Positions 42,924-55,985 of a DNA stretch of 64,000 nt are shown in pieces. Both the position numbers and the translations under genes were made by a program. Source of the DNA: Welwitschia mirabilis. Its lineage: Eukaryota; Gnetophyta; Gnetopsida; Welwitschiales. The DNA is taken from NCBI GenBank assembly GCA_051453625.1, contig JBOZIK010000001.1, positions 280,094,080 through 280,158,079 on the forward strand, read 5' to 3'. A model generated the notes under the pieces. That model did no database searches. It saw only the letters and a program-made list of their open reading frames with translations, and was not told the DNA's origin. Position 1 is the stretch's first letter, and every line of letters begins with the position of its first letter.

Positions 42924-43706
42924 TTATACTATCCCCCATTTTTTGGACATTATGCAAGGATAATCAGTAAGAGTTTAGTCACTATTATAGTGCTTCATGG
43001 AGCCTGTAGCATCACTTTCGTCATCACTACCATGAGTGGTGAATTAGGGAATAGTATAGGAAGATGATGATTTAGAAGGAGGAGTCTGTCATTTCTTTGT
43101 CTGTCCCTATGAAGGCTTATCATGGATCTATGAAGCTTATCTCCTCATGCAAACATAGGTATGAGATATAATGATTATGCCAAAGATACTAGCAGTTCCT
43201 AACTCTACAAAGTTAGATTGAGATGTTAAAGCATGGAGAGGTGGTGAAACAAGTGATGGTAATGGAGCATGTGGTGGTGATTGCAGTGGTAGCTTCTACT
43301 AAGTAAAATAGTGAATCTCAAGTTTCCTCCTAGGATGCTAAAAAATAAGTGGCTCATCCTGTGATTCTTCTAACTTCACAATCATATGCTATAGTGAATG
43401 CTATTCTTCTTGAGACTTCCACTCTACTTATTGCTCTTATTCACTACTTTATAATTCATTTGTTTCCTTAGCTCTACTAGAACCATAACCTATATCCAAA
43501 GGTGGCACAGCATCTCCTCCACTTCTTCTTCTAGAATATCAGTCCATGTAGAATCTCATCAACTCTTAACTAGATGCTAGAGCCTCCTTTTCACTAACTA
43601 TAGTATGCCCATCTCTTTTATAGAATTGTGGCTCATACTGTGATGGATGTACTTTTTTTACAAAATCCTTTTCTTTTGATGTTTTTGTAGCATTTTTCCT
43701 TACCAT
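42924..43706 (-). pseudogene. Extra ORF downstream of pol in V (env-like position)
   Basis: From the ATG at 43706 a single frame of 261 codons can be followed to 42924, broken by about 17 stops, most of them TAG/TAA where a Gln codon (or Trp) is likely. The reading is rich in S, P, Q, E and K: it starts MVRKNATKTSKEKDFV, has HPSQYEPQFYKRDGHTIV, later SRRRSGGDAVPPLDIGYG, a proline-rich PPHAPLPSLVSPP segment, and an acidic HGSDDESDA near the end. I do not recognise a domain and see no clear membrane segment. SIRE/Maximus elements often carry an additional ORF here, sometimes called env-like. Whether this is that ORF or a captured host piece is open. Confidence 0.5.
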
Positions 43707-44400
43707 ATTGCTTGAAATAAAGAATTAAAATCAATAAATTAAAGAAAAATATCAAAAGTGATCATAGGTGTTCTCTGATTATGCCTTTTTTTACCTAATC
43801 CAAGATGTCTATCAAGCTAAATTTATAAAAAAGAAGCACTTCAAACTCTTAAAAAGAACGCCTCCTGATAGAAAAGGTGGAATAATAAGGTTTAGTAGCC
43901 CCTTATGCCTTTTTAATGGATTAAAACCCTAATTTTCACACTTTTTTTCATATTTAAATCTAATGCAATATAGACATCTTTAGATTTTAAGATGTCTAGA
44001 ATATGTGATCAAAATGTCTTCAACTTAATAAGACATATGTTTATTAAAAATTGCATGAAACATAAGAAAACTATAGAGACGTCTGATGAAATTAAAGACA
44101 TATGAAAGAAGAGTTAAAGAAGTTTGCTTATCTAGAAGACGTTTTTCCTAAATTAAAAGAAATCATGATTCATACATAAAAGATATCTCTTGTGCATATA
44201 GACATTTCTATCAATTTTTCTTAAAATGTAGGGTCAAATATAAATTAATCTTTAAAATTTAGAAAATAACTTGTGCAACTATCAAATCTACATCCATTAT
44301 GAACAAATTTTTAATTTTTATTTTAAATCTATAAAGATAATAAATATTAATGTTATATTGTTAAGAGTTAAAAGGTTTCCTTAGAGACTTACCTGATTAG
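43707..44400. other. Spacer of V with a second GACGTC-like cluster
   Basis: Non-coding. Between 43965 and 44215 the words GACATC, GATGTC, AATGTC, GACATA and an intact GACGTC (44078-44083) occur, plus GACGTT at 44138-44143. This is the internal counterpart of the LTR array. Confidence 0.55.
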
Positions 44401-45900
44401 GCATGGCCTAATTTCTACATCTCTATAGATTTTGTAGAAACTTTATGCATTCAATGGTTTGATAAACACATATACAAGCTAATCTTATATCCTTACATAT
44501 TCCAAAGTAATGTCCCTATTTTGGAATATGTTCATGTAGGAAGTAATGTTTGATCTCTAAATGCTTTATTTTAGAGTGTTGAATGAGATTCTTAGAGATG
44601 TTAATTACACTTTTTTTAATGATAATAAATGGGTATATTCTCCATGATTAATCCAAAATCCCTTAAAGTCTACTTCATCTAAAGCACTTATGCATAACAG
44701 CTACTATCAATAATGTATTTAGCTTGTGTAGTTGAGAGAGTAGTTAAGTTTTGTTTCATACTACTCCATGAAATTAGGCATTGTCTTAATAGATAATAGC
44801 TTTAATTGGTACTTTTTCTGTATATCATCTATGCAACCTATCCAATTTGCATCATAGGAACCAATCAGATCAAAGTGTGAGTTTTTAAATACTAAAGGCC
44901 TTAATTAATAGCATCTTTTAAATAATGGAAGATTCTTTTAATAGCTCTAAGATGAGATTCGCTAAGGTTATCTTGATAGCAATCATAAATACCTACACTT
45001 AATAAAATATCAGGTCTACTGGCAGTAAGATAAAGAAAATCACCGATCATACCTTTGTATAGTTTTTGATCAACCTTTTTTTCACTTCATCCTTATCAAA
45101 CTTGATGCTTGAATTCATGGGTGTATCCTTATCTTTGTAACCCTATAATAAATAATTTTCTAATATATTTGTAATATAATTTATTTAAGAAGTACATGTA
45201 GATTTACAATCTGAAGAAGTCATTCATCTTTCTAATGAGGCTCATTTGAAATTCATCCTAGATTAACTTTGCAAACTTCTTACACAACTCATTAGAGATA
45301 TCAAAGATAATATCCAGAATGTAAATTTGTACTATTATGAAGTTAATACCATTAATATTAATAAACAATATAACATTAGATATACATCTTCTAAAGACAT
45401 TTTCAATTAGGTGCCATCCTAGCCATTCATTCAAAGCTCTTGGAGCTTGCTTAAGTTCATAAAGAGCCTTTTTCAAATTATAAAGATGGTCATGATTATA
45501 AGAGTTAATAAAGCCTTTAGGTTTCTTAACATATACCTCTTTTAGTAATAGTCCATTTAAAAAGGTACTCTTAACCTTTATTTGATTAGTCTTAGAGCCC
45601 TTGAAGTAAGTAAATGCAATAAGCATTTTGATTGATTCCATGCATGCTAATGAAATAAATGTTTTCTTAAAATTAATTTCTTCATATTGGTTGTAATCTT
45701 TGGAAACTAGTCTTGATTTGTTCTTTACTACTTTTTCATTCTCATGTGTCTTATTCCTTAAAACCCCTTTTTTTCCCTATTACTAGTCTATCTTTTGGCC
45801 TTGAATGTAACTCTTAAATTTTACATTTTCAAATTTATTAAACTATTCTTGCATGATCGACATCCAATTTTCATCAGTTTTCACTTCATTAAAGTTCTTA
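44401..45900 (-). pseudogene. Copia reverse transcriptase and RNase H of V
   Basis: Minus strand. An open stretch of 127 codons (45258-45641) shows VKSTFLNGLLLKEVYVKKPKGF (usual VKSAFLNG-x-L-x-EEVYV-x-QP-x-GF), NLKKALYELKQAPRA, and INGINFIIVQIYILDIIFDI, where the catalytic YVDD is YILD; then LCKKFAKLI. RNase H lies left of it, down to about 44400, and is poorly readable. In working elements this enzyme copies the RNA into DNA. Loss of the first catalytic Asp would inactivate it. Confidence 0.85.
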
Positions 45901-47900
45901 GGCTCCACTTGTAAGATGTAGGCTGCATATCCATAGAATCAGTTAATGGTTCTTCTTGTTTAGATTCCATCATATGAGATTCCTATGATGTTGCTTGTTG
46001 AATGACTCTTTTAAGTCTGATCATCTATGAGAAGTTATTCTTCCTAGATTCTTCTCTAATTTCTTCTTCACTATTAGGTTGTACTGGTGCATTGTCAATT
46101 GATTATTCAATTTGCATAAGTATATATTCATCATGCACACAAATAGATAATAAATTAGTATCATTAATTTTAACATTTACAGTTTCATCTACTATTTGTG
46201 TTTGATTGTTGAACACTCAGTAAGCTTTAATAACCATTGAATATCCTAAAAATTTACCTTTTTAACCTTTAAATCAAACTTTATAAGTTGATCTTTTTCA
46301 TTTGAGATAAAACATTTTGATCTAAAAACATGAAAGTAACTTATAAAAGGTTTTTTATTAGACCATAGTTCATAAAGAGTTTTAAAAGTTAAATTTCTTA
46401 TTAAAACTGATTTAAACTATAACATGCAGTGTTTATGGACTCTACCCAAAAATGATAAGGTATCCCTTGATCATACATCATAATTTTAATTTTTTGTTTA
46501 GAAACTTGTTTTTCCTTTCTGCCACTCCTTTGTTTTGGAGTTCTTAGAGCTAAAAATTAATAACGTATTCTAAATTATTTACAAAAGTTCTTAGATTTGG
46601 CATTCTTAAATTCTGTTCCATTTTTATTTTTGATACTTTTAATTCTATATACTTGTTGGTTTTACAACTTGATACACAACTTAGATAAATATCAAAGGCC
46701 TCATCCTTATGGACAAGGAAGGCCACCCATGTAAAGAAATAAAAATCATTTATCATAGTTATATAATATCTCTTTTTATTAATACTTTCCATAGAAGAAG
46801 GGCCAACAATGTTAAGATGCAATAAATTAAAGATCCCTCTATAGTACTATAGTTTTTCTTACCAATTATTACCCTTGTATGTTTTTCCTTTTTGATAGGC
46901 TTTACAAACTTGGTCATCGAAGTTTTGCAGTCTTGATAGTACTCTTACCATTTCTTTTAAAAACAAAGTCTTTAGAAGGTCCTTATTCACATGTCAAATC
47001 TTTTTGTATCACATTATTACATCACCTATAGCACTAAATAAGCAGTTGATTCCTTTGTTAGAAAATCTTGAAATTTTCTAAGACTAGCAAATAAGACTTT
47101 GTTTATATTACATTCCTAAATAGTACAGGCATCTTTGATAAATGTAATCTCAAAGTCAGAATAATTGACTTATACTAACTAAATTCTGTTGTAAACCTTT
47201 AATGTAAAACACATTTTTTACCTTTGGAAAGTTACCTCCTCCTATGGTACTAATAAATTTAGAGATTTTATATTATCATCAAAGGTGATCACACCTTTGT
47301 CTTACTTAACTAAAGTGGTGAAACTAAATTTATCACCTTTCATATGCCTTAAATAACTATTTTCCACATACTACACATGCTTCTTTATATCTCATAATGC
47401 ACTTTATGCTAAAAGCACTTATTTGGGTTTAGGAATCCACATCTTCTTAACTTTTTTCTGCATAGATTTTTGCATTTATCTCTTTTCCCTTTTAGCATAA
47501 TTATAATAGTATCTTATAGTAAATTTAAATGGATAACTAAATTGTTAATAATCATGATTATAGTAGTAGTAACAAGTAATGTCACTTGTAAAAGCTAAAT
47601 ACTCATACCTTGGTCTATAATTCCAATTACTAAAGAGAGTAGTTAAGGTGCTAGTAGAAGTCTCATTGCATCTTAAACTACTTCTTTTATTATCACTTAT
47701 GCATTATCCAAGCATAATATTTGTAGTTTCTTTTTTTTTTTTTTGCGTGAATTTCTCATTAGTCTTCTTTGAATCCATAAGTTCAGATCTCACATTCTTT
47801 AGTTTACATGTTAGTTTGCTAATCTCAACCTTAACAGTTGATTTTTTATTTGTCAACTTTATTCTATAATCTTTTTTTATTTAAAGGCTAGTTCATGATT
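45901..47900 (-). pseudogene. Copia integrase and protease region of V
   Basis: Minus strand. The open stretch 46550-46822 begins MHLNIVGPSSMESINKKRYY and continues ITMINDFYFFTWVAFLVHKDEAF, which is the first part of the integrase core (usual MDLFGP...VDDFSRFTWV-x-FL-x-HKDE-AF). Both catalytic Asp positions in this part appear as N (HLN and IND). The zinc-binding HHCC region lies right of it (about 46860-47000). The protease part, up to about 47900, is not readable in detail. Confidence 0.8.
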
Positions 47901-49190
47901 ATGAAGTTATTTCTTCATTTTAGTACATAATTTTTATAACTTAATGAACTCTTTACAAATCAAATCATACTTATCTTAGAGTAGCATACCTATTTCATCC
48001 TCACTTTACTCTTCATAATGATTTGTGTTTTCTTCATTATCACTTATGACACAGATAATGGTCATATAGAATGGGTATGACCTCTCATCATCATCAAATG
48101 TATCTACTTATGTGTTAGTAACATCATCATCCTAAATAGTGAAGAATGACTTCTTTGTCTTAAATTCTTACTTCTATTCTTTTTCCTATAAGTGGTTAGA
48201 GCTAGGACATTTTGAGGCTAGATGTTCTCATCCCCTACATATCCAACATTCTAATTTAGTAATATCACTTTTAAAAGAAGAACTAGATGAAGACTTACCT
48301 TTGAACTTATCTTTTATCTAAGACCTAGTTATTTTGTTATTATCCTCTTTGTCTTCTATTACTTTGAGAAAGTGACCTTTTGACCTACCTTGTGATTAGA
48401 GCTAGTTATTCATCTACATCATTTTCTAAACCATCATCATCTGATACTTCTTTATCCTATCCTCTCATTTCCTTTCTTAATATTTCATTAGCCTTTAGGG
48501 CTATTGATTCTCTTTCACAACACCATCTTAGATACAATTCATCTCGTATGTTATTAAGATACTTCGTAGTTCTTCAAATCTCATTGTGCTAAAGTTTCTT
48601 TATTTTTTTTATTTTTATTGTATTTGATTTATATTCTAATGTCAAGAATCTGATAATGTTCTAGATGACTTTAATTTTATGGAAGGTCTCCACTAATCCC
48701 TCAAATGGTGTTTACTACATTTACTGACTCTTGTGAAGCAGTCATGAATTTTCTCTCTATCTCCCATTTTTATATTCTCAAATTTATTTCCTCACACTAA
48801 TAGTTTGGATTTTTTGACCATTGATGTACCTTTTAAAATGTCCCATATCTTCTTGGTGGTCTTTTGACTATGTAATTAAATTCTTCTAAAGTAAAAGCAG
48901 AGTATATTACATTATTTACTCTTGAATCATATACATGAGCTACTTTGTGATCATCATTTCATTCCTCTCTAGATTTGATTTGAGTGATTCTATTTCTAGT
49001 CGAGTCTTTAATAGTTTCTAAGTGTTCTTTAGATATATCTTAAATGGTTTGATAAACCTTAAAATCAAATATTATAAGTACACTTGCATCCTCATCTTTT
49101 AATAGACAGAGTATATGTGATTAAAGAGTGGAGTTCTGATATATAACACTGCTTTCATTGGTTAACTCAAGAATGGTACTTGTTTCTTTG
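47901..49190 (-). pseudogene. Copia gag region of V
   Basis: Minus strand. The zinc knuckle is preserved at about 48255-48205 (C-x2-C-x4-H-x4-C: CWIC, then H and C in EHLASKCP). Upstream, near 48830-48600, charged helices typical of copia Gag can be glimpsed between stops. The rest is too decayed. Confidence 0.65.
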
Positions 49191-49196
49191 CATATT

Positions 49197-49209
49197 GGCT
49201 CTAATTACA
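49197..49209 (-). other. Primer-binding site of V, decayed
   Basis: Minus strand TGTAATTAGAGCC, against TGGTATCAGAGCC. It directly abuts the LTR edge. Confidence 0.6.
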
Positions 49210-50518
49210 CTCAAGGATCATTAAACTCAAGAAGTGTGAAAGAATGAGTTTTTAATAAAACAACAAAATTAAAACTACTATTTTACATGATTCCCCAACT
49301 TTGATACATTCACACTCAGAGTGTAGATCTCCTTTACACATTTAGATAATTTACTTATAATCAAAATAGTGGTTTTAAAATACCACCAACTTTATAACCA
49401 TAGTTCCTAGGGTAGATCTCTTTCCCTCAGTAACTATAATGAATTAGGAATATGAACTGTCCACGGACACTTTGCTAAGCTACTACATGCACATCCTTGG
49501 AAGGGTTGCTTTATACATTGAAATCCATAAGCATGAAACCCTAAATAAAATGTCTATCAAAAGAAATAGGACTAGCAAAAATGATTTTATAAATTAAATG
49601 AGTCCATAATGAAGAACCAAAATTAGAGAAAAAATAATAATAATCCTAAATAATAAAGTTAAATGATGTAGCTTGTCCCTTCCTTTTGAAGTCATCTTTC
49701 AAATAAACGAATTTCCAAGGTTGCCATAATGGAGCTATTCAAATCATAATGATTCAACTATATTTATTTAGTAATAGTGTCAACAATCATTTTTAGATGT
49801 ACTCAGTTGTATTTATTCAATTAGATTTGTGCCTTTTATGCTCCACAAGTGTTTCCATCATCTAACTATTAAAATAGATATTAGATTTCACTTACATGAC
49901 TTTAAATTATTATAAATGATAATAATTCATCATGTAATAGCTAATTATTGATTTTTGATATTCTTATCAAAGATTTCTTTTGAATTTAAATATACTAAAA
50001 GACATCTTTCATTTGGAAGACATCTTTTATAAACTTTGCATGAAGTTAACAAAATTTAAACTAGACAATTTTTGACCTTCTAACATCATGATTCTAGCAT
50101 CCAAAACTTGTTAGATGACCTATAAAGTTAATTTCATATCAGACATATTTTATTCTTAATGATGTATTTTATCATTGATTCTATTAATTAGTGAAGATGT
50201 CTTTAGACTATAAGACACCTTTTCCTTGGTAACTTTATGTTCATCCCAAACATCTTTGATTAGGTGAACATGTCTTTGACATCTAAAGATATCTTTGAAG
50301 ATGTCTTTAATAAGAGAGACATCTTTAATCCTTTTTGTAAATGACTTCTATCTTTGAATATGTCTTTCATGCTTGGAGATGTCTTTCTCTCTTAAGATGT
50401 ATTTTAACTTAAAGATGTCTTTCAAGCATCTTTCCTAAAAGATTTAGCTGCTTATCCTACATGCAAGACACTATGTATTTAACAAGTGACATCATCAAAA
50501 CCTAATACTTTACCAACA
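49208..50518 (-). repeat. 5' LTR of element V, with GATGTC/GACATC array
   Basis: Direct repeat of 39804-41147. The array runs from about 49995 to 50440. In element orientation the LTR starts TGTTGGTAAAG. Confidence 0.85.
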
Positions 50519-51110
50519 CATTGGTTTTTATAAAGCCTCAAATTAAAGAATAGTTTCATATTGAAAATTTAATATCAAAAAGCATTACATAATTAACATT
50601 CTTAATATTTGAGTAATTCAAAGCTTACAAAACATGGGAGATAACACTAAGTGAATTAGGACTATGTTTTACTAAGTTAATACTGGAGTGCATCTTTATC
50701 TTTATTGGATTACTACTAGAGTGTTTTTTTATCTTGCTTCCTTGAGTGGCTACTAGATTTCTTTGTTGTTTTGACCCATATTTATGCATTCTTGTTTTTG
50801 CTAGTTCATTATGGTTGATACTATGCTAAATCATTGCCATCAAATTTTATGGATATGCCATTGTATCACAAATAATAGCCAAACTCCTATAATTCATATA
50901 GGACATATTAAAATCTTACTTTTTATCCTCATGACATCAATTTTTTTACAACATAAAATGACCAACATATTTACACCTTCTATCTCTAACATCCATTCAT
51001 CATTACGCTTCTTTCTTCTTATACCTTTGATGAAAACCTTATTAATATCTGGTATCCCTCTAAGCAGTACTTCTGTGAGTATGTCTTATAGTTTATTTTA
51101 AAAATGAATC
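50519..51110 (+). pseudogene. Copia protease/pre-integrase piece of element U
   Basis: Plus strand, open from 50811 to 51101. Reading VDTMLNHCHQ (usual VDTGA-x-HH), then PIIHIGHIKI (usual [IL]-x-HIG-x-[TS]), TFTPSISN-like and a region like DVLHVPSLxxNLxS. It matches the copia stretch from the protease active site to the pre-integrase region. The Gly after VDT is lost. It lies directly right of V, in the opposite orientation. Confidence 0.55.
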
Positions 51111-53509
51111 AATATGAAATTTAGTGAACTTATAATACTTCCACCTGCATTTGTTTAGAATATCATTACTGTAACTTCATCTAGATTTAATAGAGAAATG
51201 ACACACTAAATGATAAGAAATGAATTGAAAATATATCAAATAGTATCATGCCATTAATAAAGAAATAAGTTTTAGAAGATTTGAAATGGACTTACTGGAT
51301 TACAGAATTGCTTCAGAGGACATACATAAATATAGGAATAAATAATCATGGTACTTCATATTTGTAAACTTCAATTTCTTAAAGGAAAAAAGGTAGAATA
51401 GAATGACTATATTTGGCCTTCTATAGATTAGGTTCTAAATTAAACCATGAAATCCAAAATGATTTTGGAGTTTTAATTAAAATATTTCTTTATTAGATGT
51501 AACAAGTACATTTGTTGTCAAATTCAATCAAGTATGTGATGTGGATTTTTGAAATTGTACATCTAAAGTACACATCCATATTATTTATTGAAGAAATGTT
51601 AATGGGCTAACATCAATAGTATTTCATTTTAATATTGTTGTAAGAAGTGAAAAGGAGAAAAGAAGGTCTTGTTATTTCATCATTTAATAGATCATGACTT
51701 TATTTCCTATTTTCGCCTTTAAGTTAGTAACTTTAGTATTTGACAAAGTTCAGCTTTACTAATTAAGAATAACATAGCATTGTCTATTTTATCAATTTTC
51801 CAATTTCATAGCTACATCATTAGATGCTTTGGTAGCTGTCCATGAAACATCTCTAATGCATCTACTTTATATATTCTATTAATGTTGATTTAATTGTCTT
51901 GATGTCCTCTACAACATAAGATCATAGTGCTTTAGTAATAATGCAAAGTTTGTTCTTATTTGTGCTTTATGGTATTTTGGTGCTTTATAGGTGGAGAACT
52001 CCCTTTTGATCCCATCGATCTATGTTTCAATGTTCATGATTTGTTTATTCAATTTTATTACCTAGGATTATAGGGACTTGATCTTTGAAGTGGCTATGTT
52101 TCCTTTTTCTTAAAATAAAAATGATGCATGCTATACGAACTAGTTTATCTTAGGATTGGTTACTTCAGTTTCTATAGCTTTGATGTCTTGTCATTAGATA
52201 AAATAACCTCTTCTTCCTTTCTTTTTATACTTTTCATTTTAGAGGAATCATTGTGATGTTAATTTATAACTTTTACTATAAGTTACATTTGGTTACCAAT
52301 ATTAGTTAATTAAAGAAAATAAATGTGCTTTACTTTACTAATAATTGCAACCATATATTGAAACTACTCTTGAAGTTTTATTAATAAACTTATTTTCCTA
52401 CTATTACTTTTACTTCAAAACAAAATTACCAAGTACTAAACCTAAATATTCCTTAGTTTTTTCTTATTATGCTAGAACTTCAAACTTTGACTCTAAATTT
52501 GGTGTTTTATTAGGTTCATTTTTAGATTGAAATCTTTAATTTTTATTATGATGCTTCATTAGGGTCATCTAAGGATTAACAAAATCTAGCATTGATACCA
52601 TGTTGGGAATTTGAATGCACAAAAGTAAAATAGAACATAGAATGTTCTATTACCATATTAGAGTTTTTGTAGGATTGGTTTATCTGAAAGTGATTTAAAT
52701 AAGTTATTTATTCTTTAGGTTAATTCATAATTTTAAAGAAGAAGAAGTAAAAAGTAAAAACTAAATTTTTTATTACATGAAATGTTTAATAATGAATAAT
52801 GACATAATCAATAACAAATTAACATTACAAATGATGTTTCATAGTTGTATATAGGCAAGTGGTTCATGAAAAAACCACCTACTTAAGTCTTTAGCTAAGG
52901 GTTGCATCACTCTTAGTGTTTTGTCATACTTCTTCATATCTAACGGACTGATATTGATTCTTTTTTCGTCTTTTAATCACCATTTTGAATGAATGATCTT
53001 CAACTTTATATTAGGCTTTACTAATAGTAAAGGGTGCATTTTTTGATATGATATGAAACATGTGGTTTTATGTTTCATTAACCAAGTTAACAATTATTTT
53101 ATGAATTATGTTAACTTGATAATAAGTCATGCTTATAAATGTAATATTTGATAAAGTAATATTTGATATTGACATTACTAATAAGAATTATAGTTAGAGA
53201 ATGACTCATGGACTATTGTAGTAATAGTGGAATTAATAATAAGAGTTATCGTATCACAAAGCATGATTTTCATTTAGAACATCTAGATATAAAATTTAAA
53301 TTTCATTGTAAGATACATGATAATGAACCTGATGAGAGGGGATTCAAGAGGATAAACTAGATAAAAACATTGTTAAAAAACACTATTAAAGATATCTATA
53401 AGAATAGAAATGAAGGTATTCTGACAATAAAACATATATTTAAAAAATTTATACTATAATGTTTGTTGTTCATCCCATGATTATAAAACCCAATTTTTTG
53501 AGTTATTTT
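51111..53509. other. AT-rich stretch, possibly another LTR element
   Basis: No coding signal is clear. At 52589-52600 the minus strand reads TGGTATCAATGC, preceded by ...CCCAACA, which looks like an LTR end followed by a copia-type primer-binding site; the LTR would extend right from 52601. No partner LTR was found, so this is tentative. Confidence 0.35.
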
Positions 53510-54940
53510 TGTCTACGAAAGAGAGGAAGGAATCATGAATAAAGATAAAATGTTAATAAAAAGAGGATTTTAGGAAGTTCTTCATATAGTGAAAAGTAAA
53601 GATATTATTGGCTTTAAATGGTTCTTTACTTAAAAACTTGATAAGTTTAGAAATCTAAAGTAATACAAAGCTAGACAGGCTACACAATACTTTATAAATT
53701 CTTAGGTTTGATTATGATAATTATTACTATAATGTCTCTTATAACTTTCACATCTCTTTGAAATTACAAATATTTTAAATACATATAAAATCAACATTAT
53801 TATGTAATCTTAAAAAGGTTCAAAAAATCTGGTATTAGGGATCATATAAATTTATTATTTAGGATGTATTTAGAAAAACTAATTTGAACTTCAATGAATA
53901 TATATTTACAAAATTCAGTGTCTAGAAACTATTATTAGATTTACATGTTGATGTCATGCTAGCCATGAAACTCAAATTATAAATGATTAGGAACTTTACT
54001 AGTAATCTGGCTATACATTTTATGTGATTTGAATTAAGTTTAACATTTTTTACTTGGGAATGGAAATTATTTAAAATGATGATGAAACATATCTCAAATA
54101 AAGTAAGTATATCATGAAACATGTAATATTAAATAGTATTAAAAATGATCATGCAAGGAAAGTCCCTTTCGATCAATCTTCAAGGGCAGCCAATAGATCC
54201 TACTTTATGTAATAAAGTAATTAAAGAATAACTATACTAACAAACACTAGGCTCAGTATAGAATAAGATCTTAACTAAAGTAAGCCCATGAAAGTACATA
54301 CCAGGGTTGTAATGCATCTTCTAAGATAGATAAAAAGATATACTAGTTTATCTATGTGTATTTTCAAAGTTAAATTTAGGATAGTTATGGAATAAGTTGG
54401 TGGGTAGAGATAAGAAAGACATTCACATGAAAGTCTCCCATAGGGTATATTAAACCAAATCCTAGAGGTTAAAATATGACACCTTTATTAGTGGGTTTTT
54501 TATATGTTAAAAGAAGAATATGTAGCACCAAGTGATCAAGTTCTTAACAGAAGCAAAATTTAAATACTAAATGAAGCTAGTGAAAAAACTTAATGATTAG
54601 AAACCTTATTTCATGAGATGGACTTGAAGATCTTAAAAACTATAATAATGACTAGAAATCTTATTCCGTGACATGAACTTAAAGATCTCAAAAACTATAA
54701 TAAGCCATGAGGATAATCAATTTGCTATCAAAATACATCATATTATTAACTTCAATAATCATAGTAATTACTTTAATATAATTATCCACTTAGTTACATA
54801 ATATTTTAAAAGTAAATTGATAGACGTCTAGTATGTTTTAACTAAAGAATGTAAGGTTGATGCTTTAATTAAAACCCTTAGAGAATAGAATTTCATCACT
54901 TTTAGAGAATACATAAAGCCCACATGTGAGTGAAGGAAAG
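53510..54940 (+). pseudogene. Copia reverse transcriptase and RNase H of element U
   Basis: Plus strand. Readable blocks: IIGFKWFF near 53604 (usual IGCKWV[FY]), YKARQATQ near 53665 (usual YKARLVA-[KQ]-G), a degraded central part, FYLGMEII near 54048 (usual FFLG-[IM]-E), SKYIMK near 54100, VPFDQS near 54160, and at the end (54840-54915) a block with EYIKP. A purine-rich run GAAGGAAAGAAAAAGAAG at about 54931-54948 could be the polypurine tract. Same strand as the 50811-51101 piece. Confidence 0.65.
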
Positions 54941-55985
54941 AAAAAGAAGTAAAACACTATGTATTTATTATATATGATCATAGAAAAATAAAAACTTACA
55001 TAATATACCATTTTTTTCCCTTTGTATCTAATACTAGTAAGTCTTTAAACATCCAATTATGCTAATGTAGAAAATTATTAAGAACAAATTAAAAATAGAA
55101 TCTAGTTATCTTATGAATGGAAACCTATTAATCTAGTATGCTATGAAAAAGTCTTTCCATAGGGTCAATTACTGCATGCATTTCTTTTTTAAAGAGTATA
55201 AATTTTATTAAAAAACAGGAATAATTAACACACATATATAAACTATGTTTTTAATGAAACCATCATAGTATGATCATAAACATGTGCATGCAAAAACATT
55301 CAATTATTCTTTATTTTTGCAAATGAATTGATATTTTATAATTCTTCTTAAGGATATTCTAGATATGATGTATATTTTCATTTAATTATTCTTTGTTTTG
55401 TGACTTCTTTTTTTATTTTAATTATAGTTTACTTCAAGGATAATGGAGTAGATTTTTGAACTTGACCTTTAATTAAAACTCTTTCTTTTGTATTTTCTTA
55501 TAAGGGGAAGCTTATGAAAGTTTTGTAGAAAAGAATGTTTATTTTACAATACCTACTAGCCTATTATACCTCATTTTATCTATCACATTCAGAATTTTTA
55601 AGATCCAAAGATTAGCTTAAAAACTAAATTAAAATAATTTTATTACTATAGAGTCTACAAGCTAATGTAGTTATTGGATTTATATTCTAGAAAATGTTGT
55701 GCTTAAAAGTTATTCATGTTGTATTAGCTATAGTATTATTTTGTTATTGTAATCCTTAGTAGTTATAATCTTGAATGACAAAGTTAGTGGTTTTAATAGT
55801 GGATACATTAATGGATTGCATTAATATTATTTTTAGTTATGAAATTATTGCATCATCTTTTATTTTACTTGGTAAAAAAATATATATCATTATGTGATAG
55901 TTCTTTTAATTTTTTATTTTATGAAAAATAATATTATTTGATATATTAAGCACCTAATAGCCAGGCAAGGAATGATGAGGCATTA
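54941..55985. other. AT-rich stretch without recognised genes
   Basis: May begin with the 3' LTR of element U, but no partner copy was found. No coding signal. Confidence 0.35.

Larger units (their letters stand above)
39804..50518 (-). mobile_element. Ty1/copia SIRE/Maximus-type element V
   Basis: Paired LTRs of 1344 and 1311 bp (39804-41147 and 49208-50518). Minus-strand order from the right: 5' LTR, decayed PBS (49197-49209), gag with zinc knuckle, integrase, RT, RNase H, an extra broken ORF (42924-43706), a 3' region, a polypurine tract and the 3' LTR. LTR size, total size near 10.7 kb, the LNFFLGLQ-side wording of RT and the additional ORF after pol fit the SIRE/Maximus group. The first bases in element orientation are TGTTGG in the right copy and TATTAG in the left. 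No matching target duplication was found (CTAAA left, CATTG right). The right flank is copia sequence in the other orientation. Confidence 0.85.

Noticed and set aside
47648-47869. 73-codon hydrophobic frame on the plus strand
   Set aside because: Antisense to the gag/protease region of element V; T-rich sequence gives F, L and S codons by chance.
39799-50523. A target duplication for element V
   Set aside because: Flanking five-base words differ (CTAAA and CATTG) and small shifts do not make them match.
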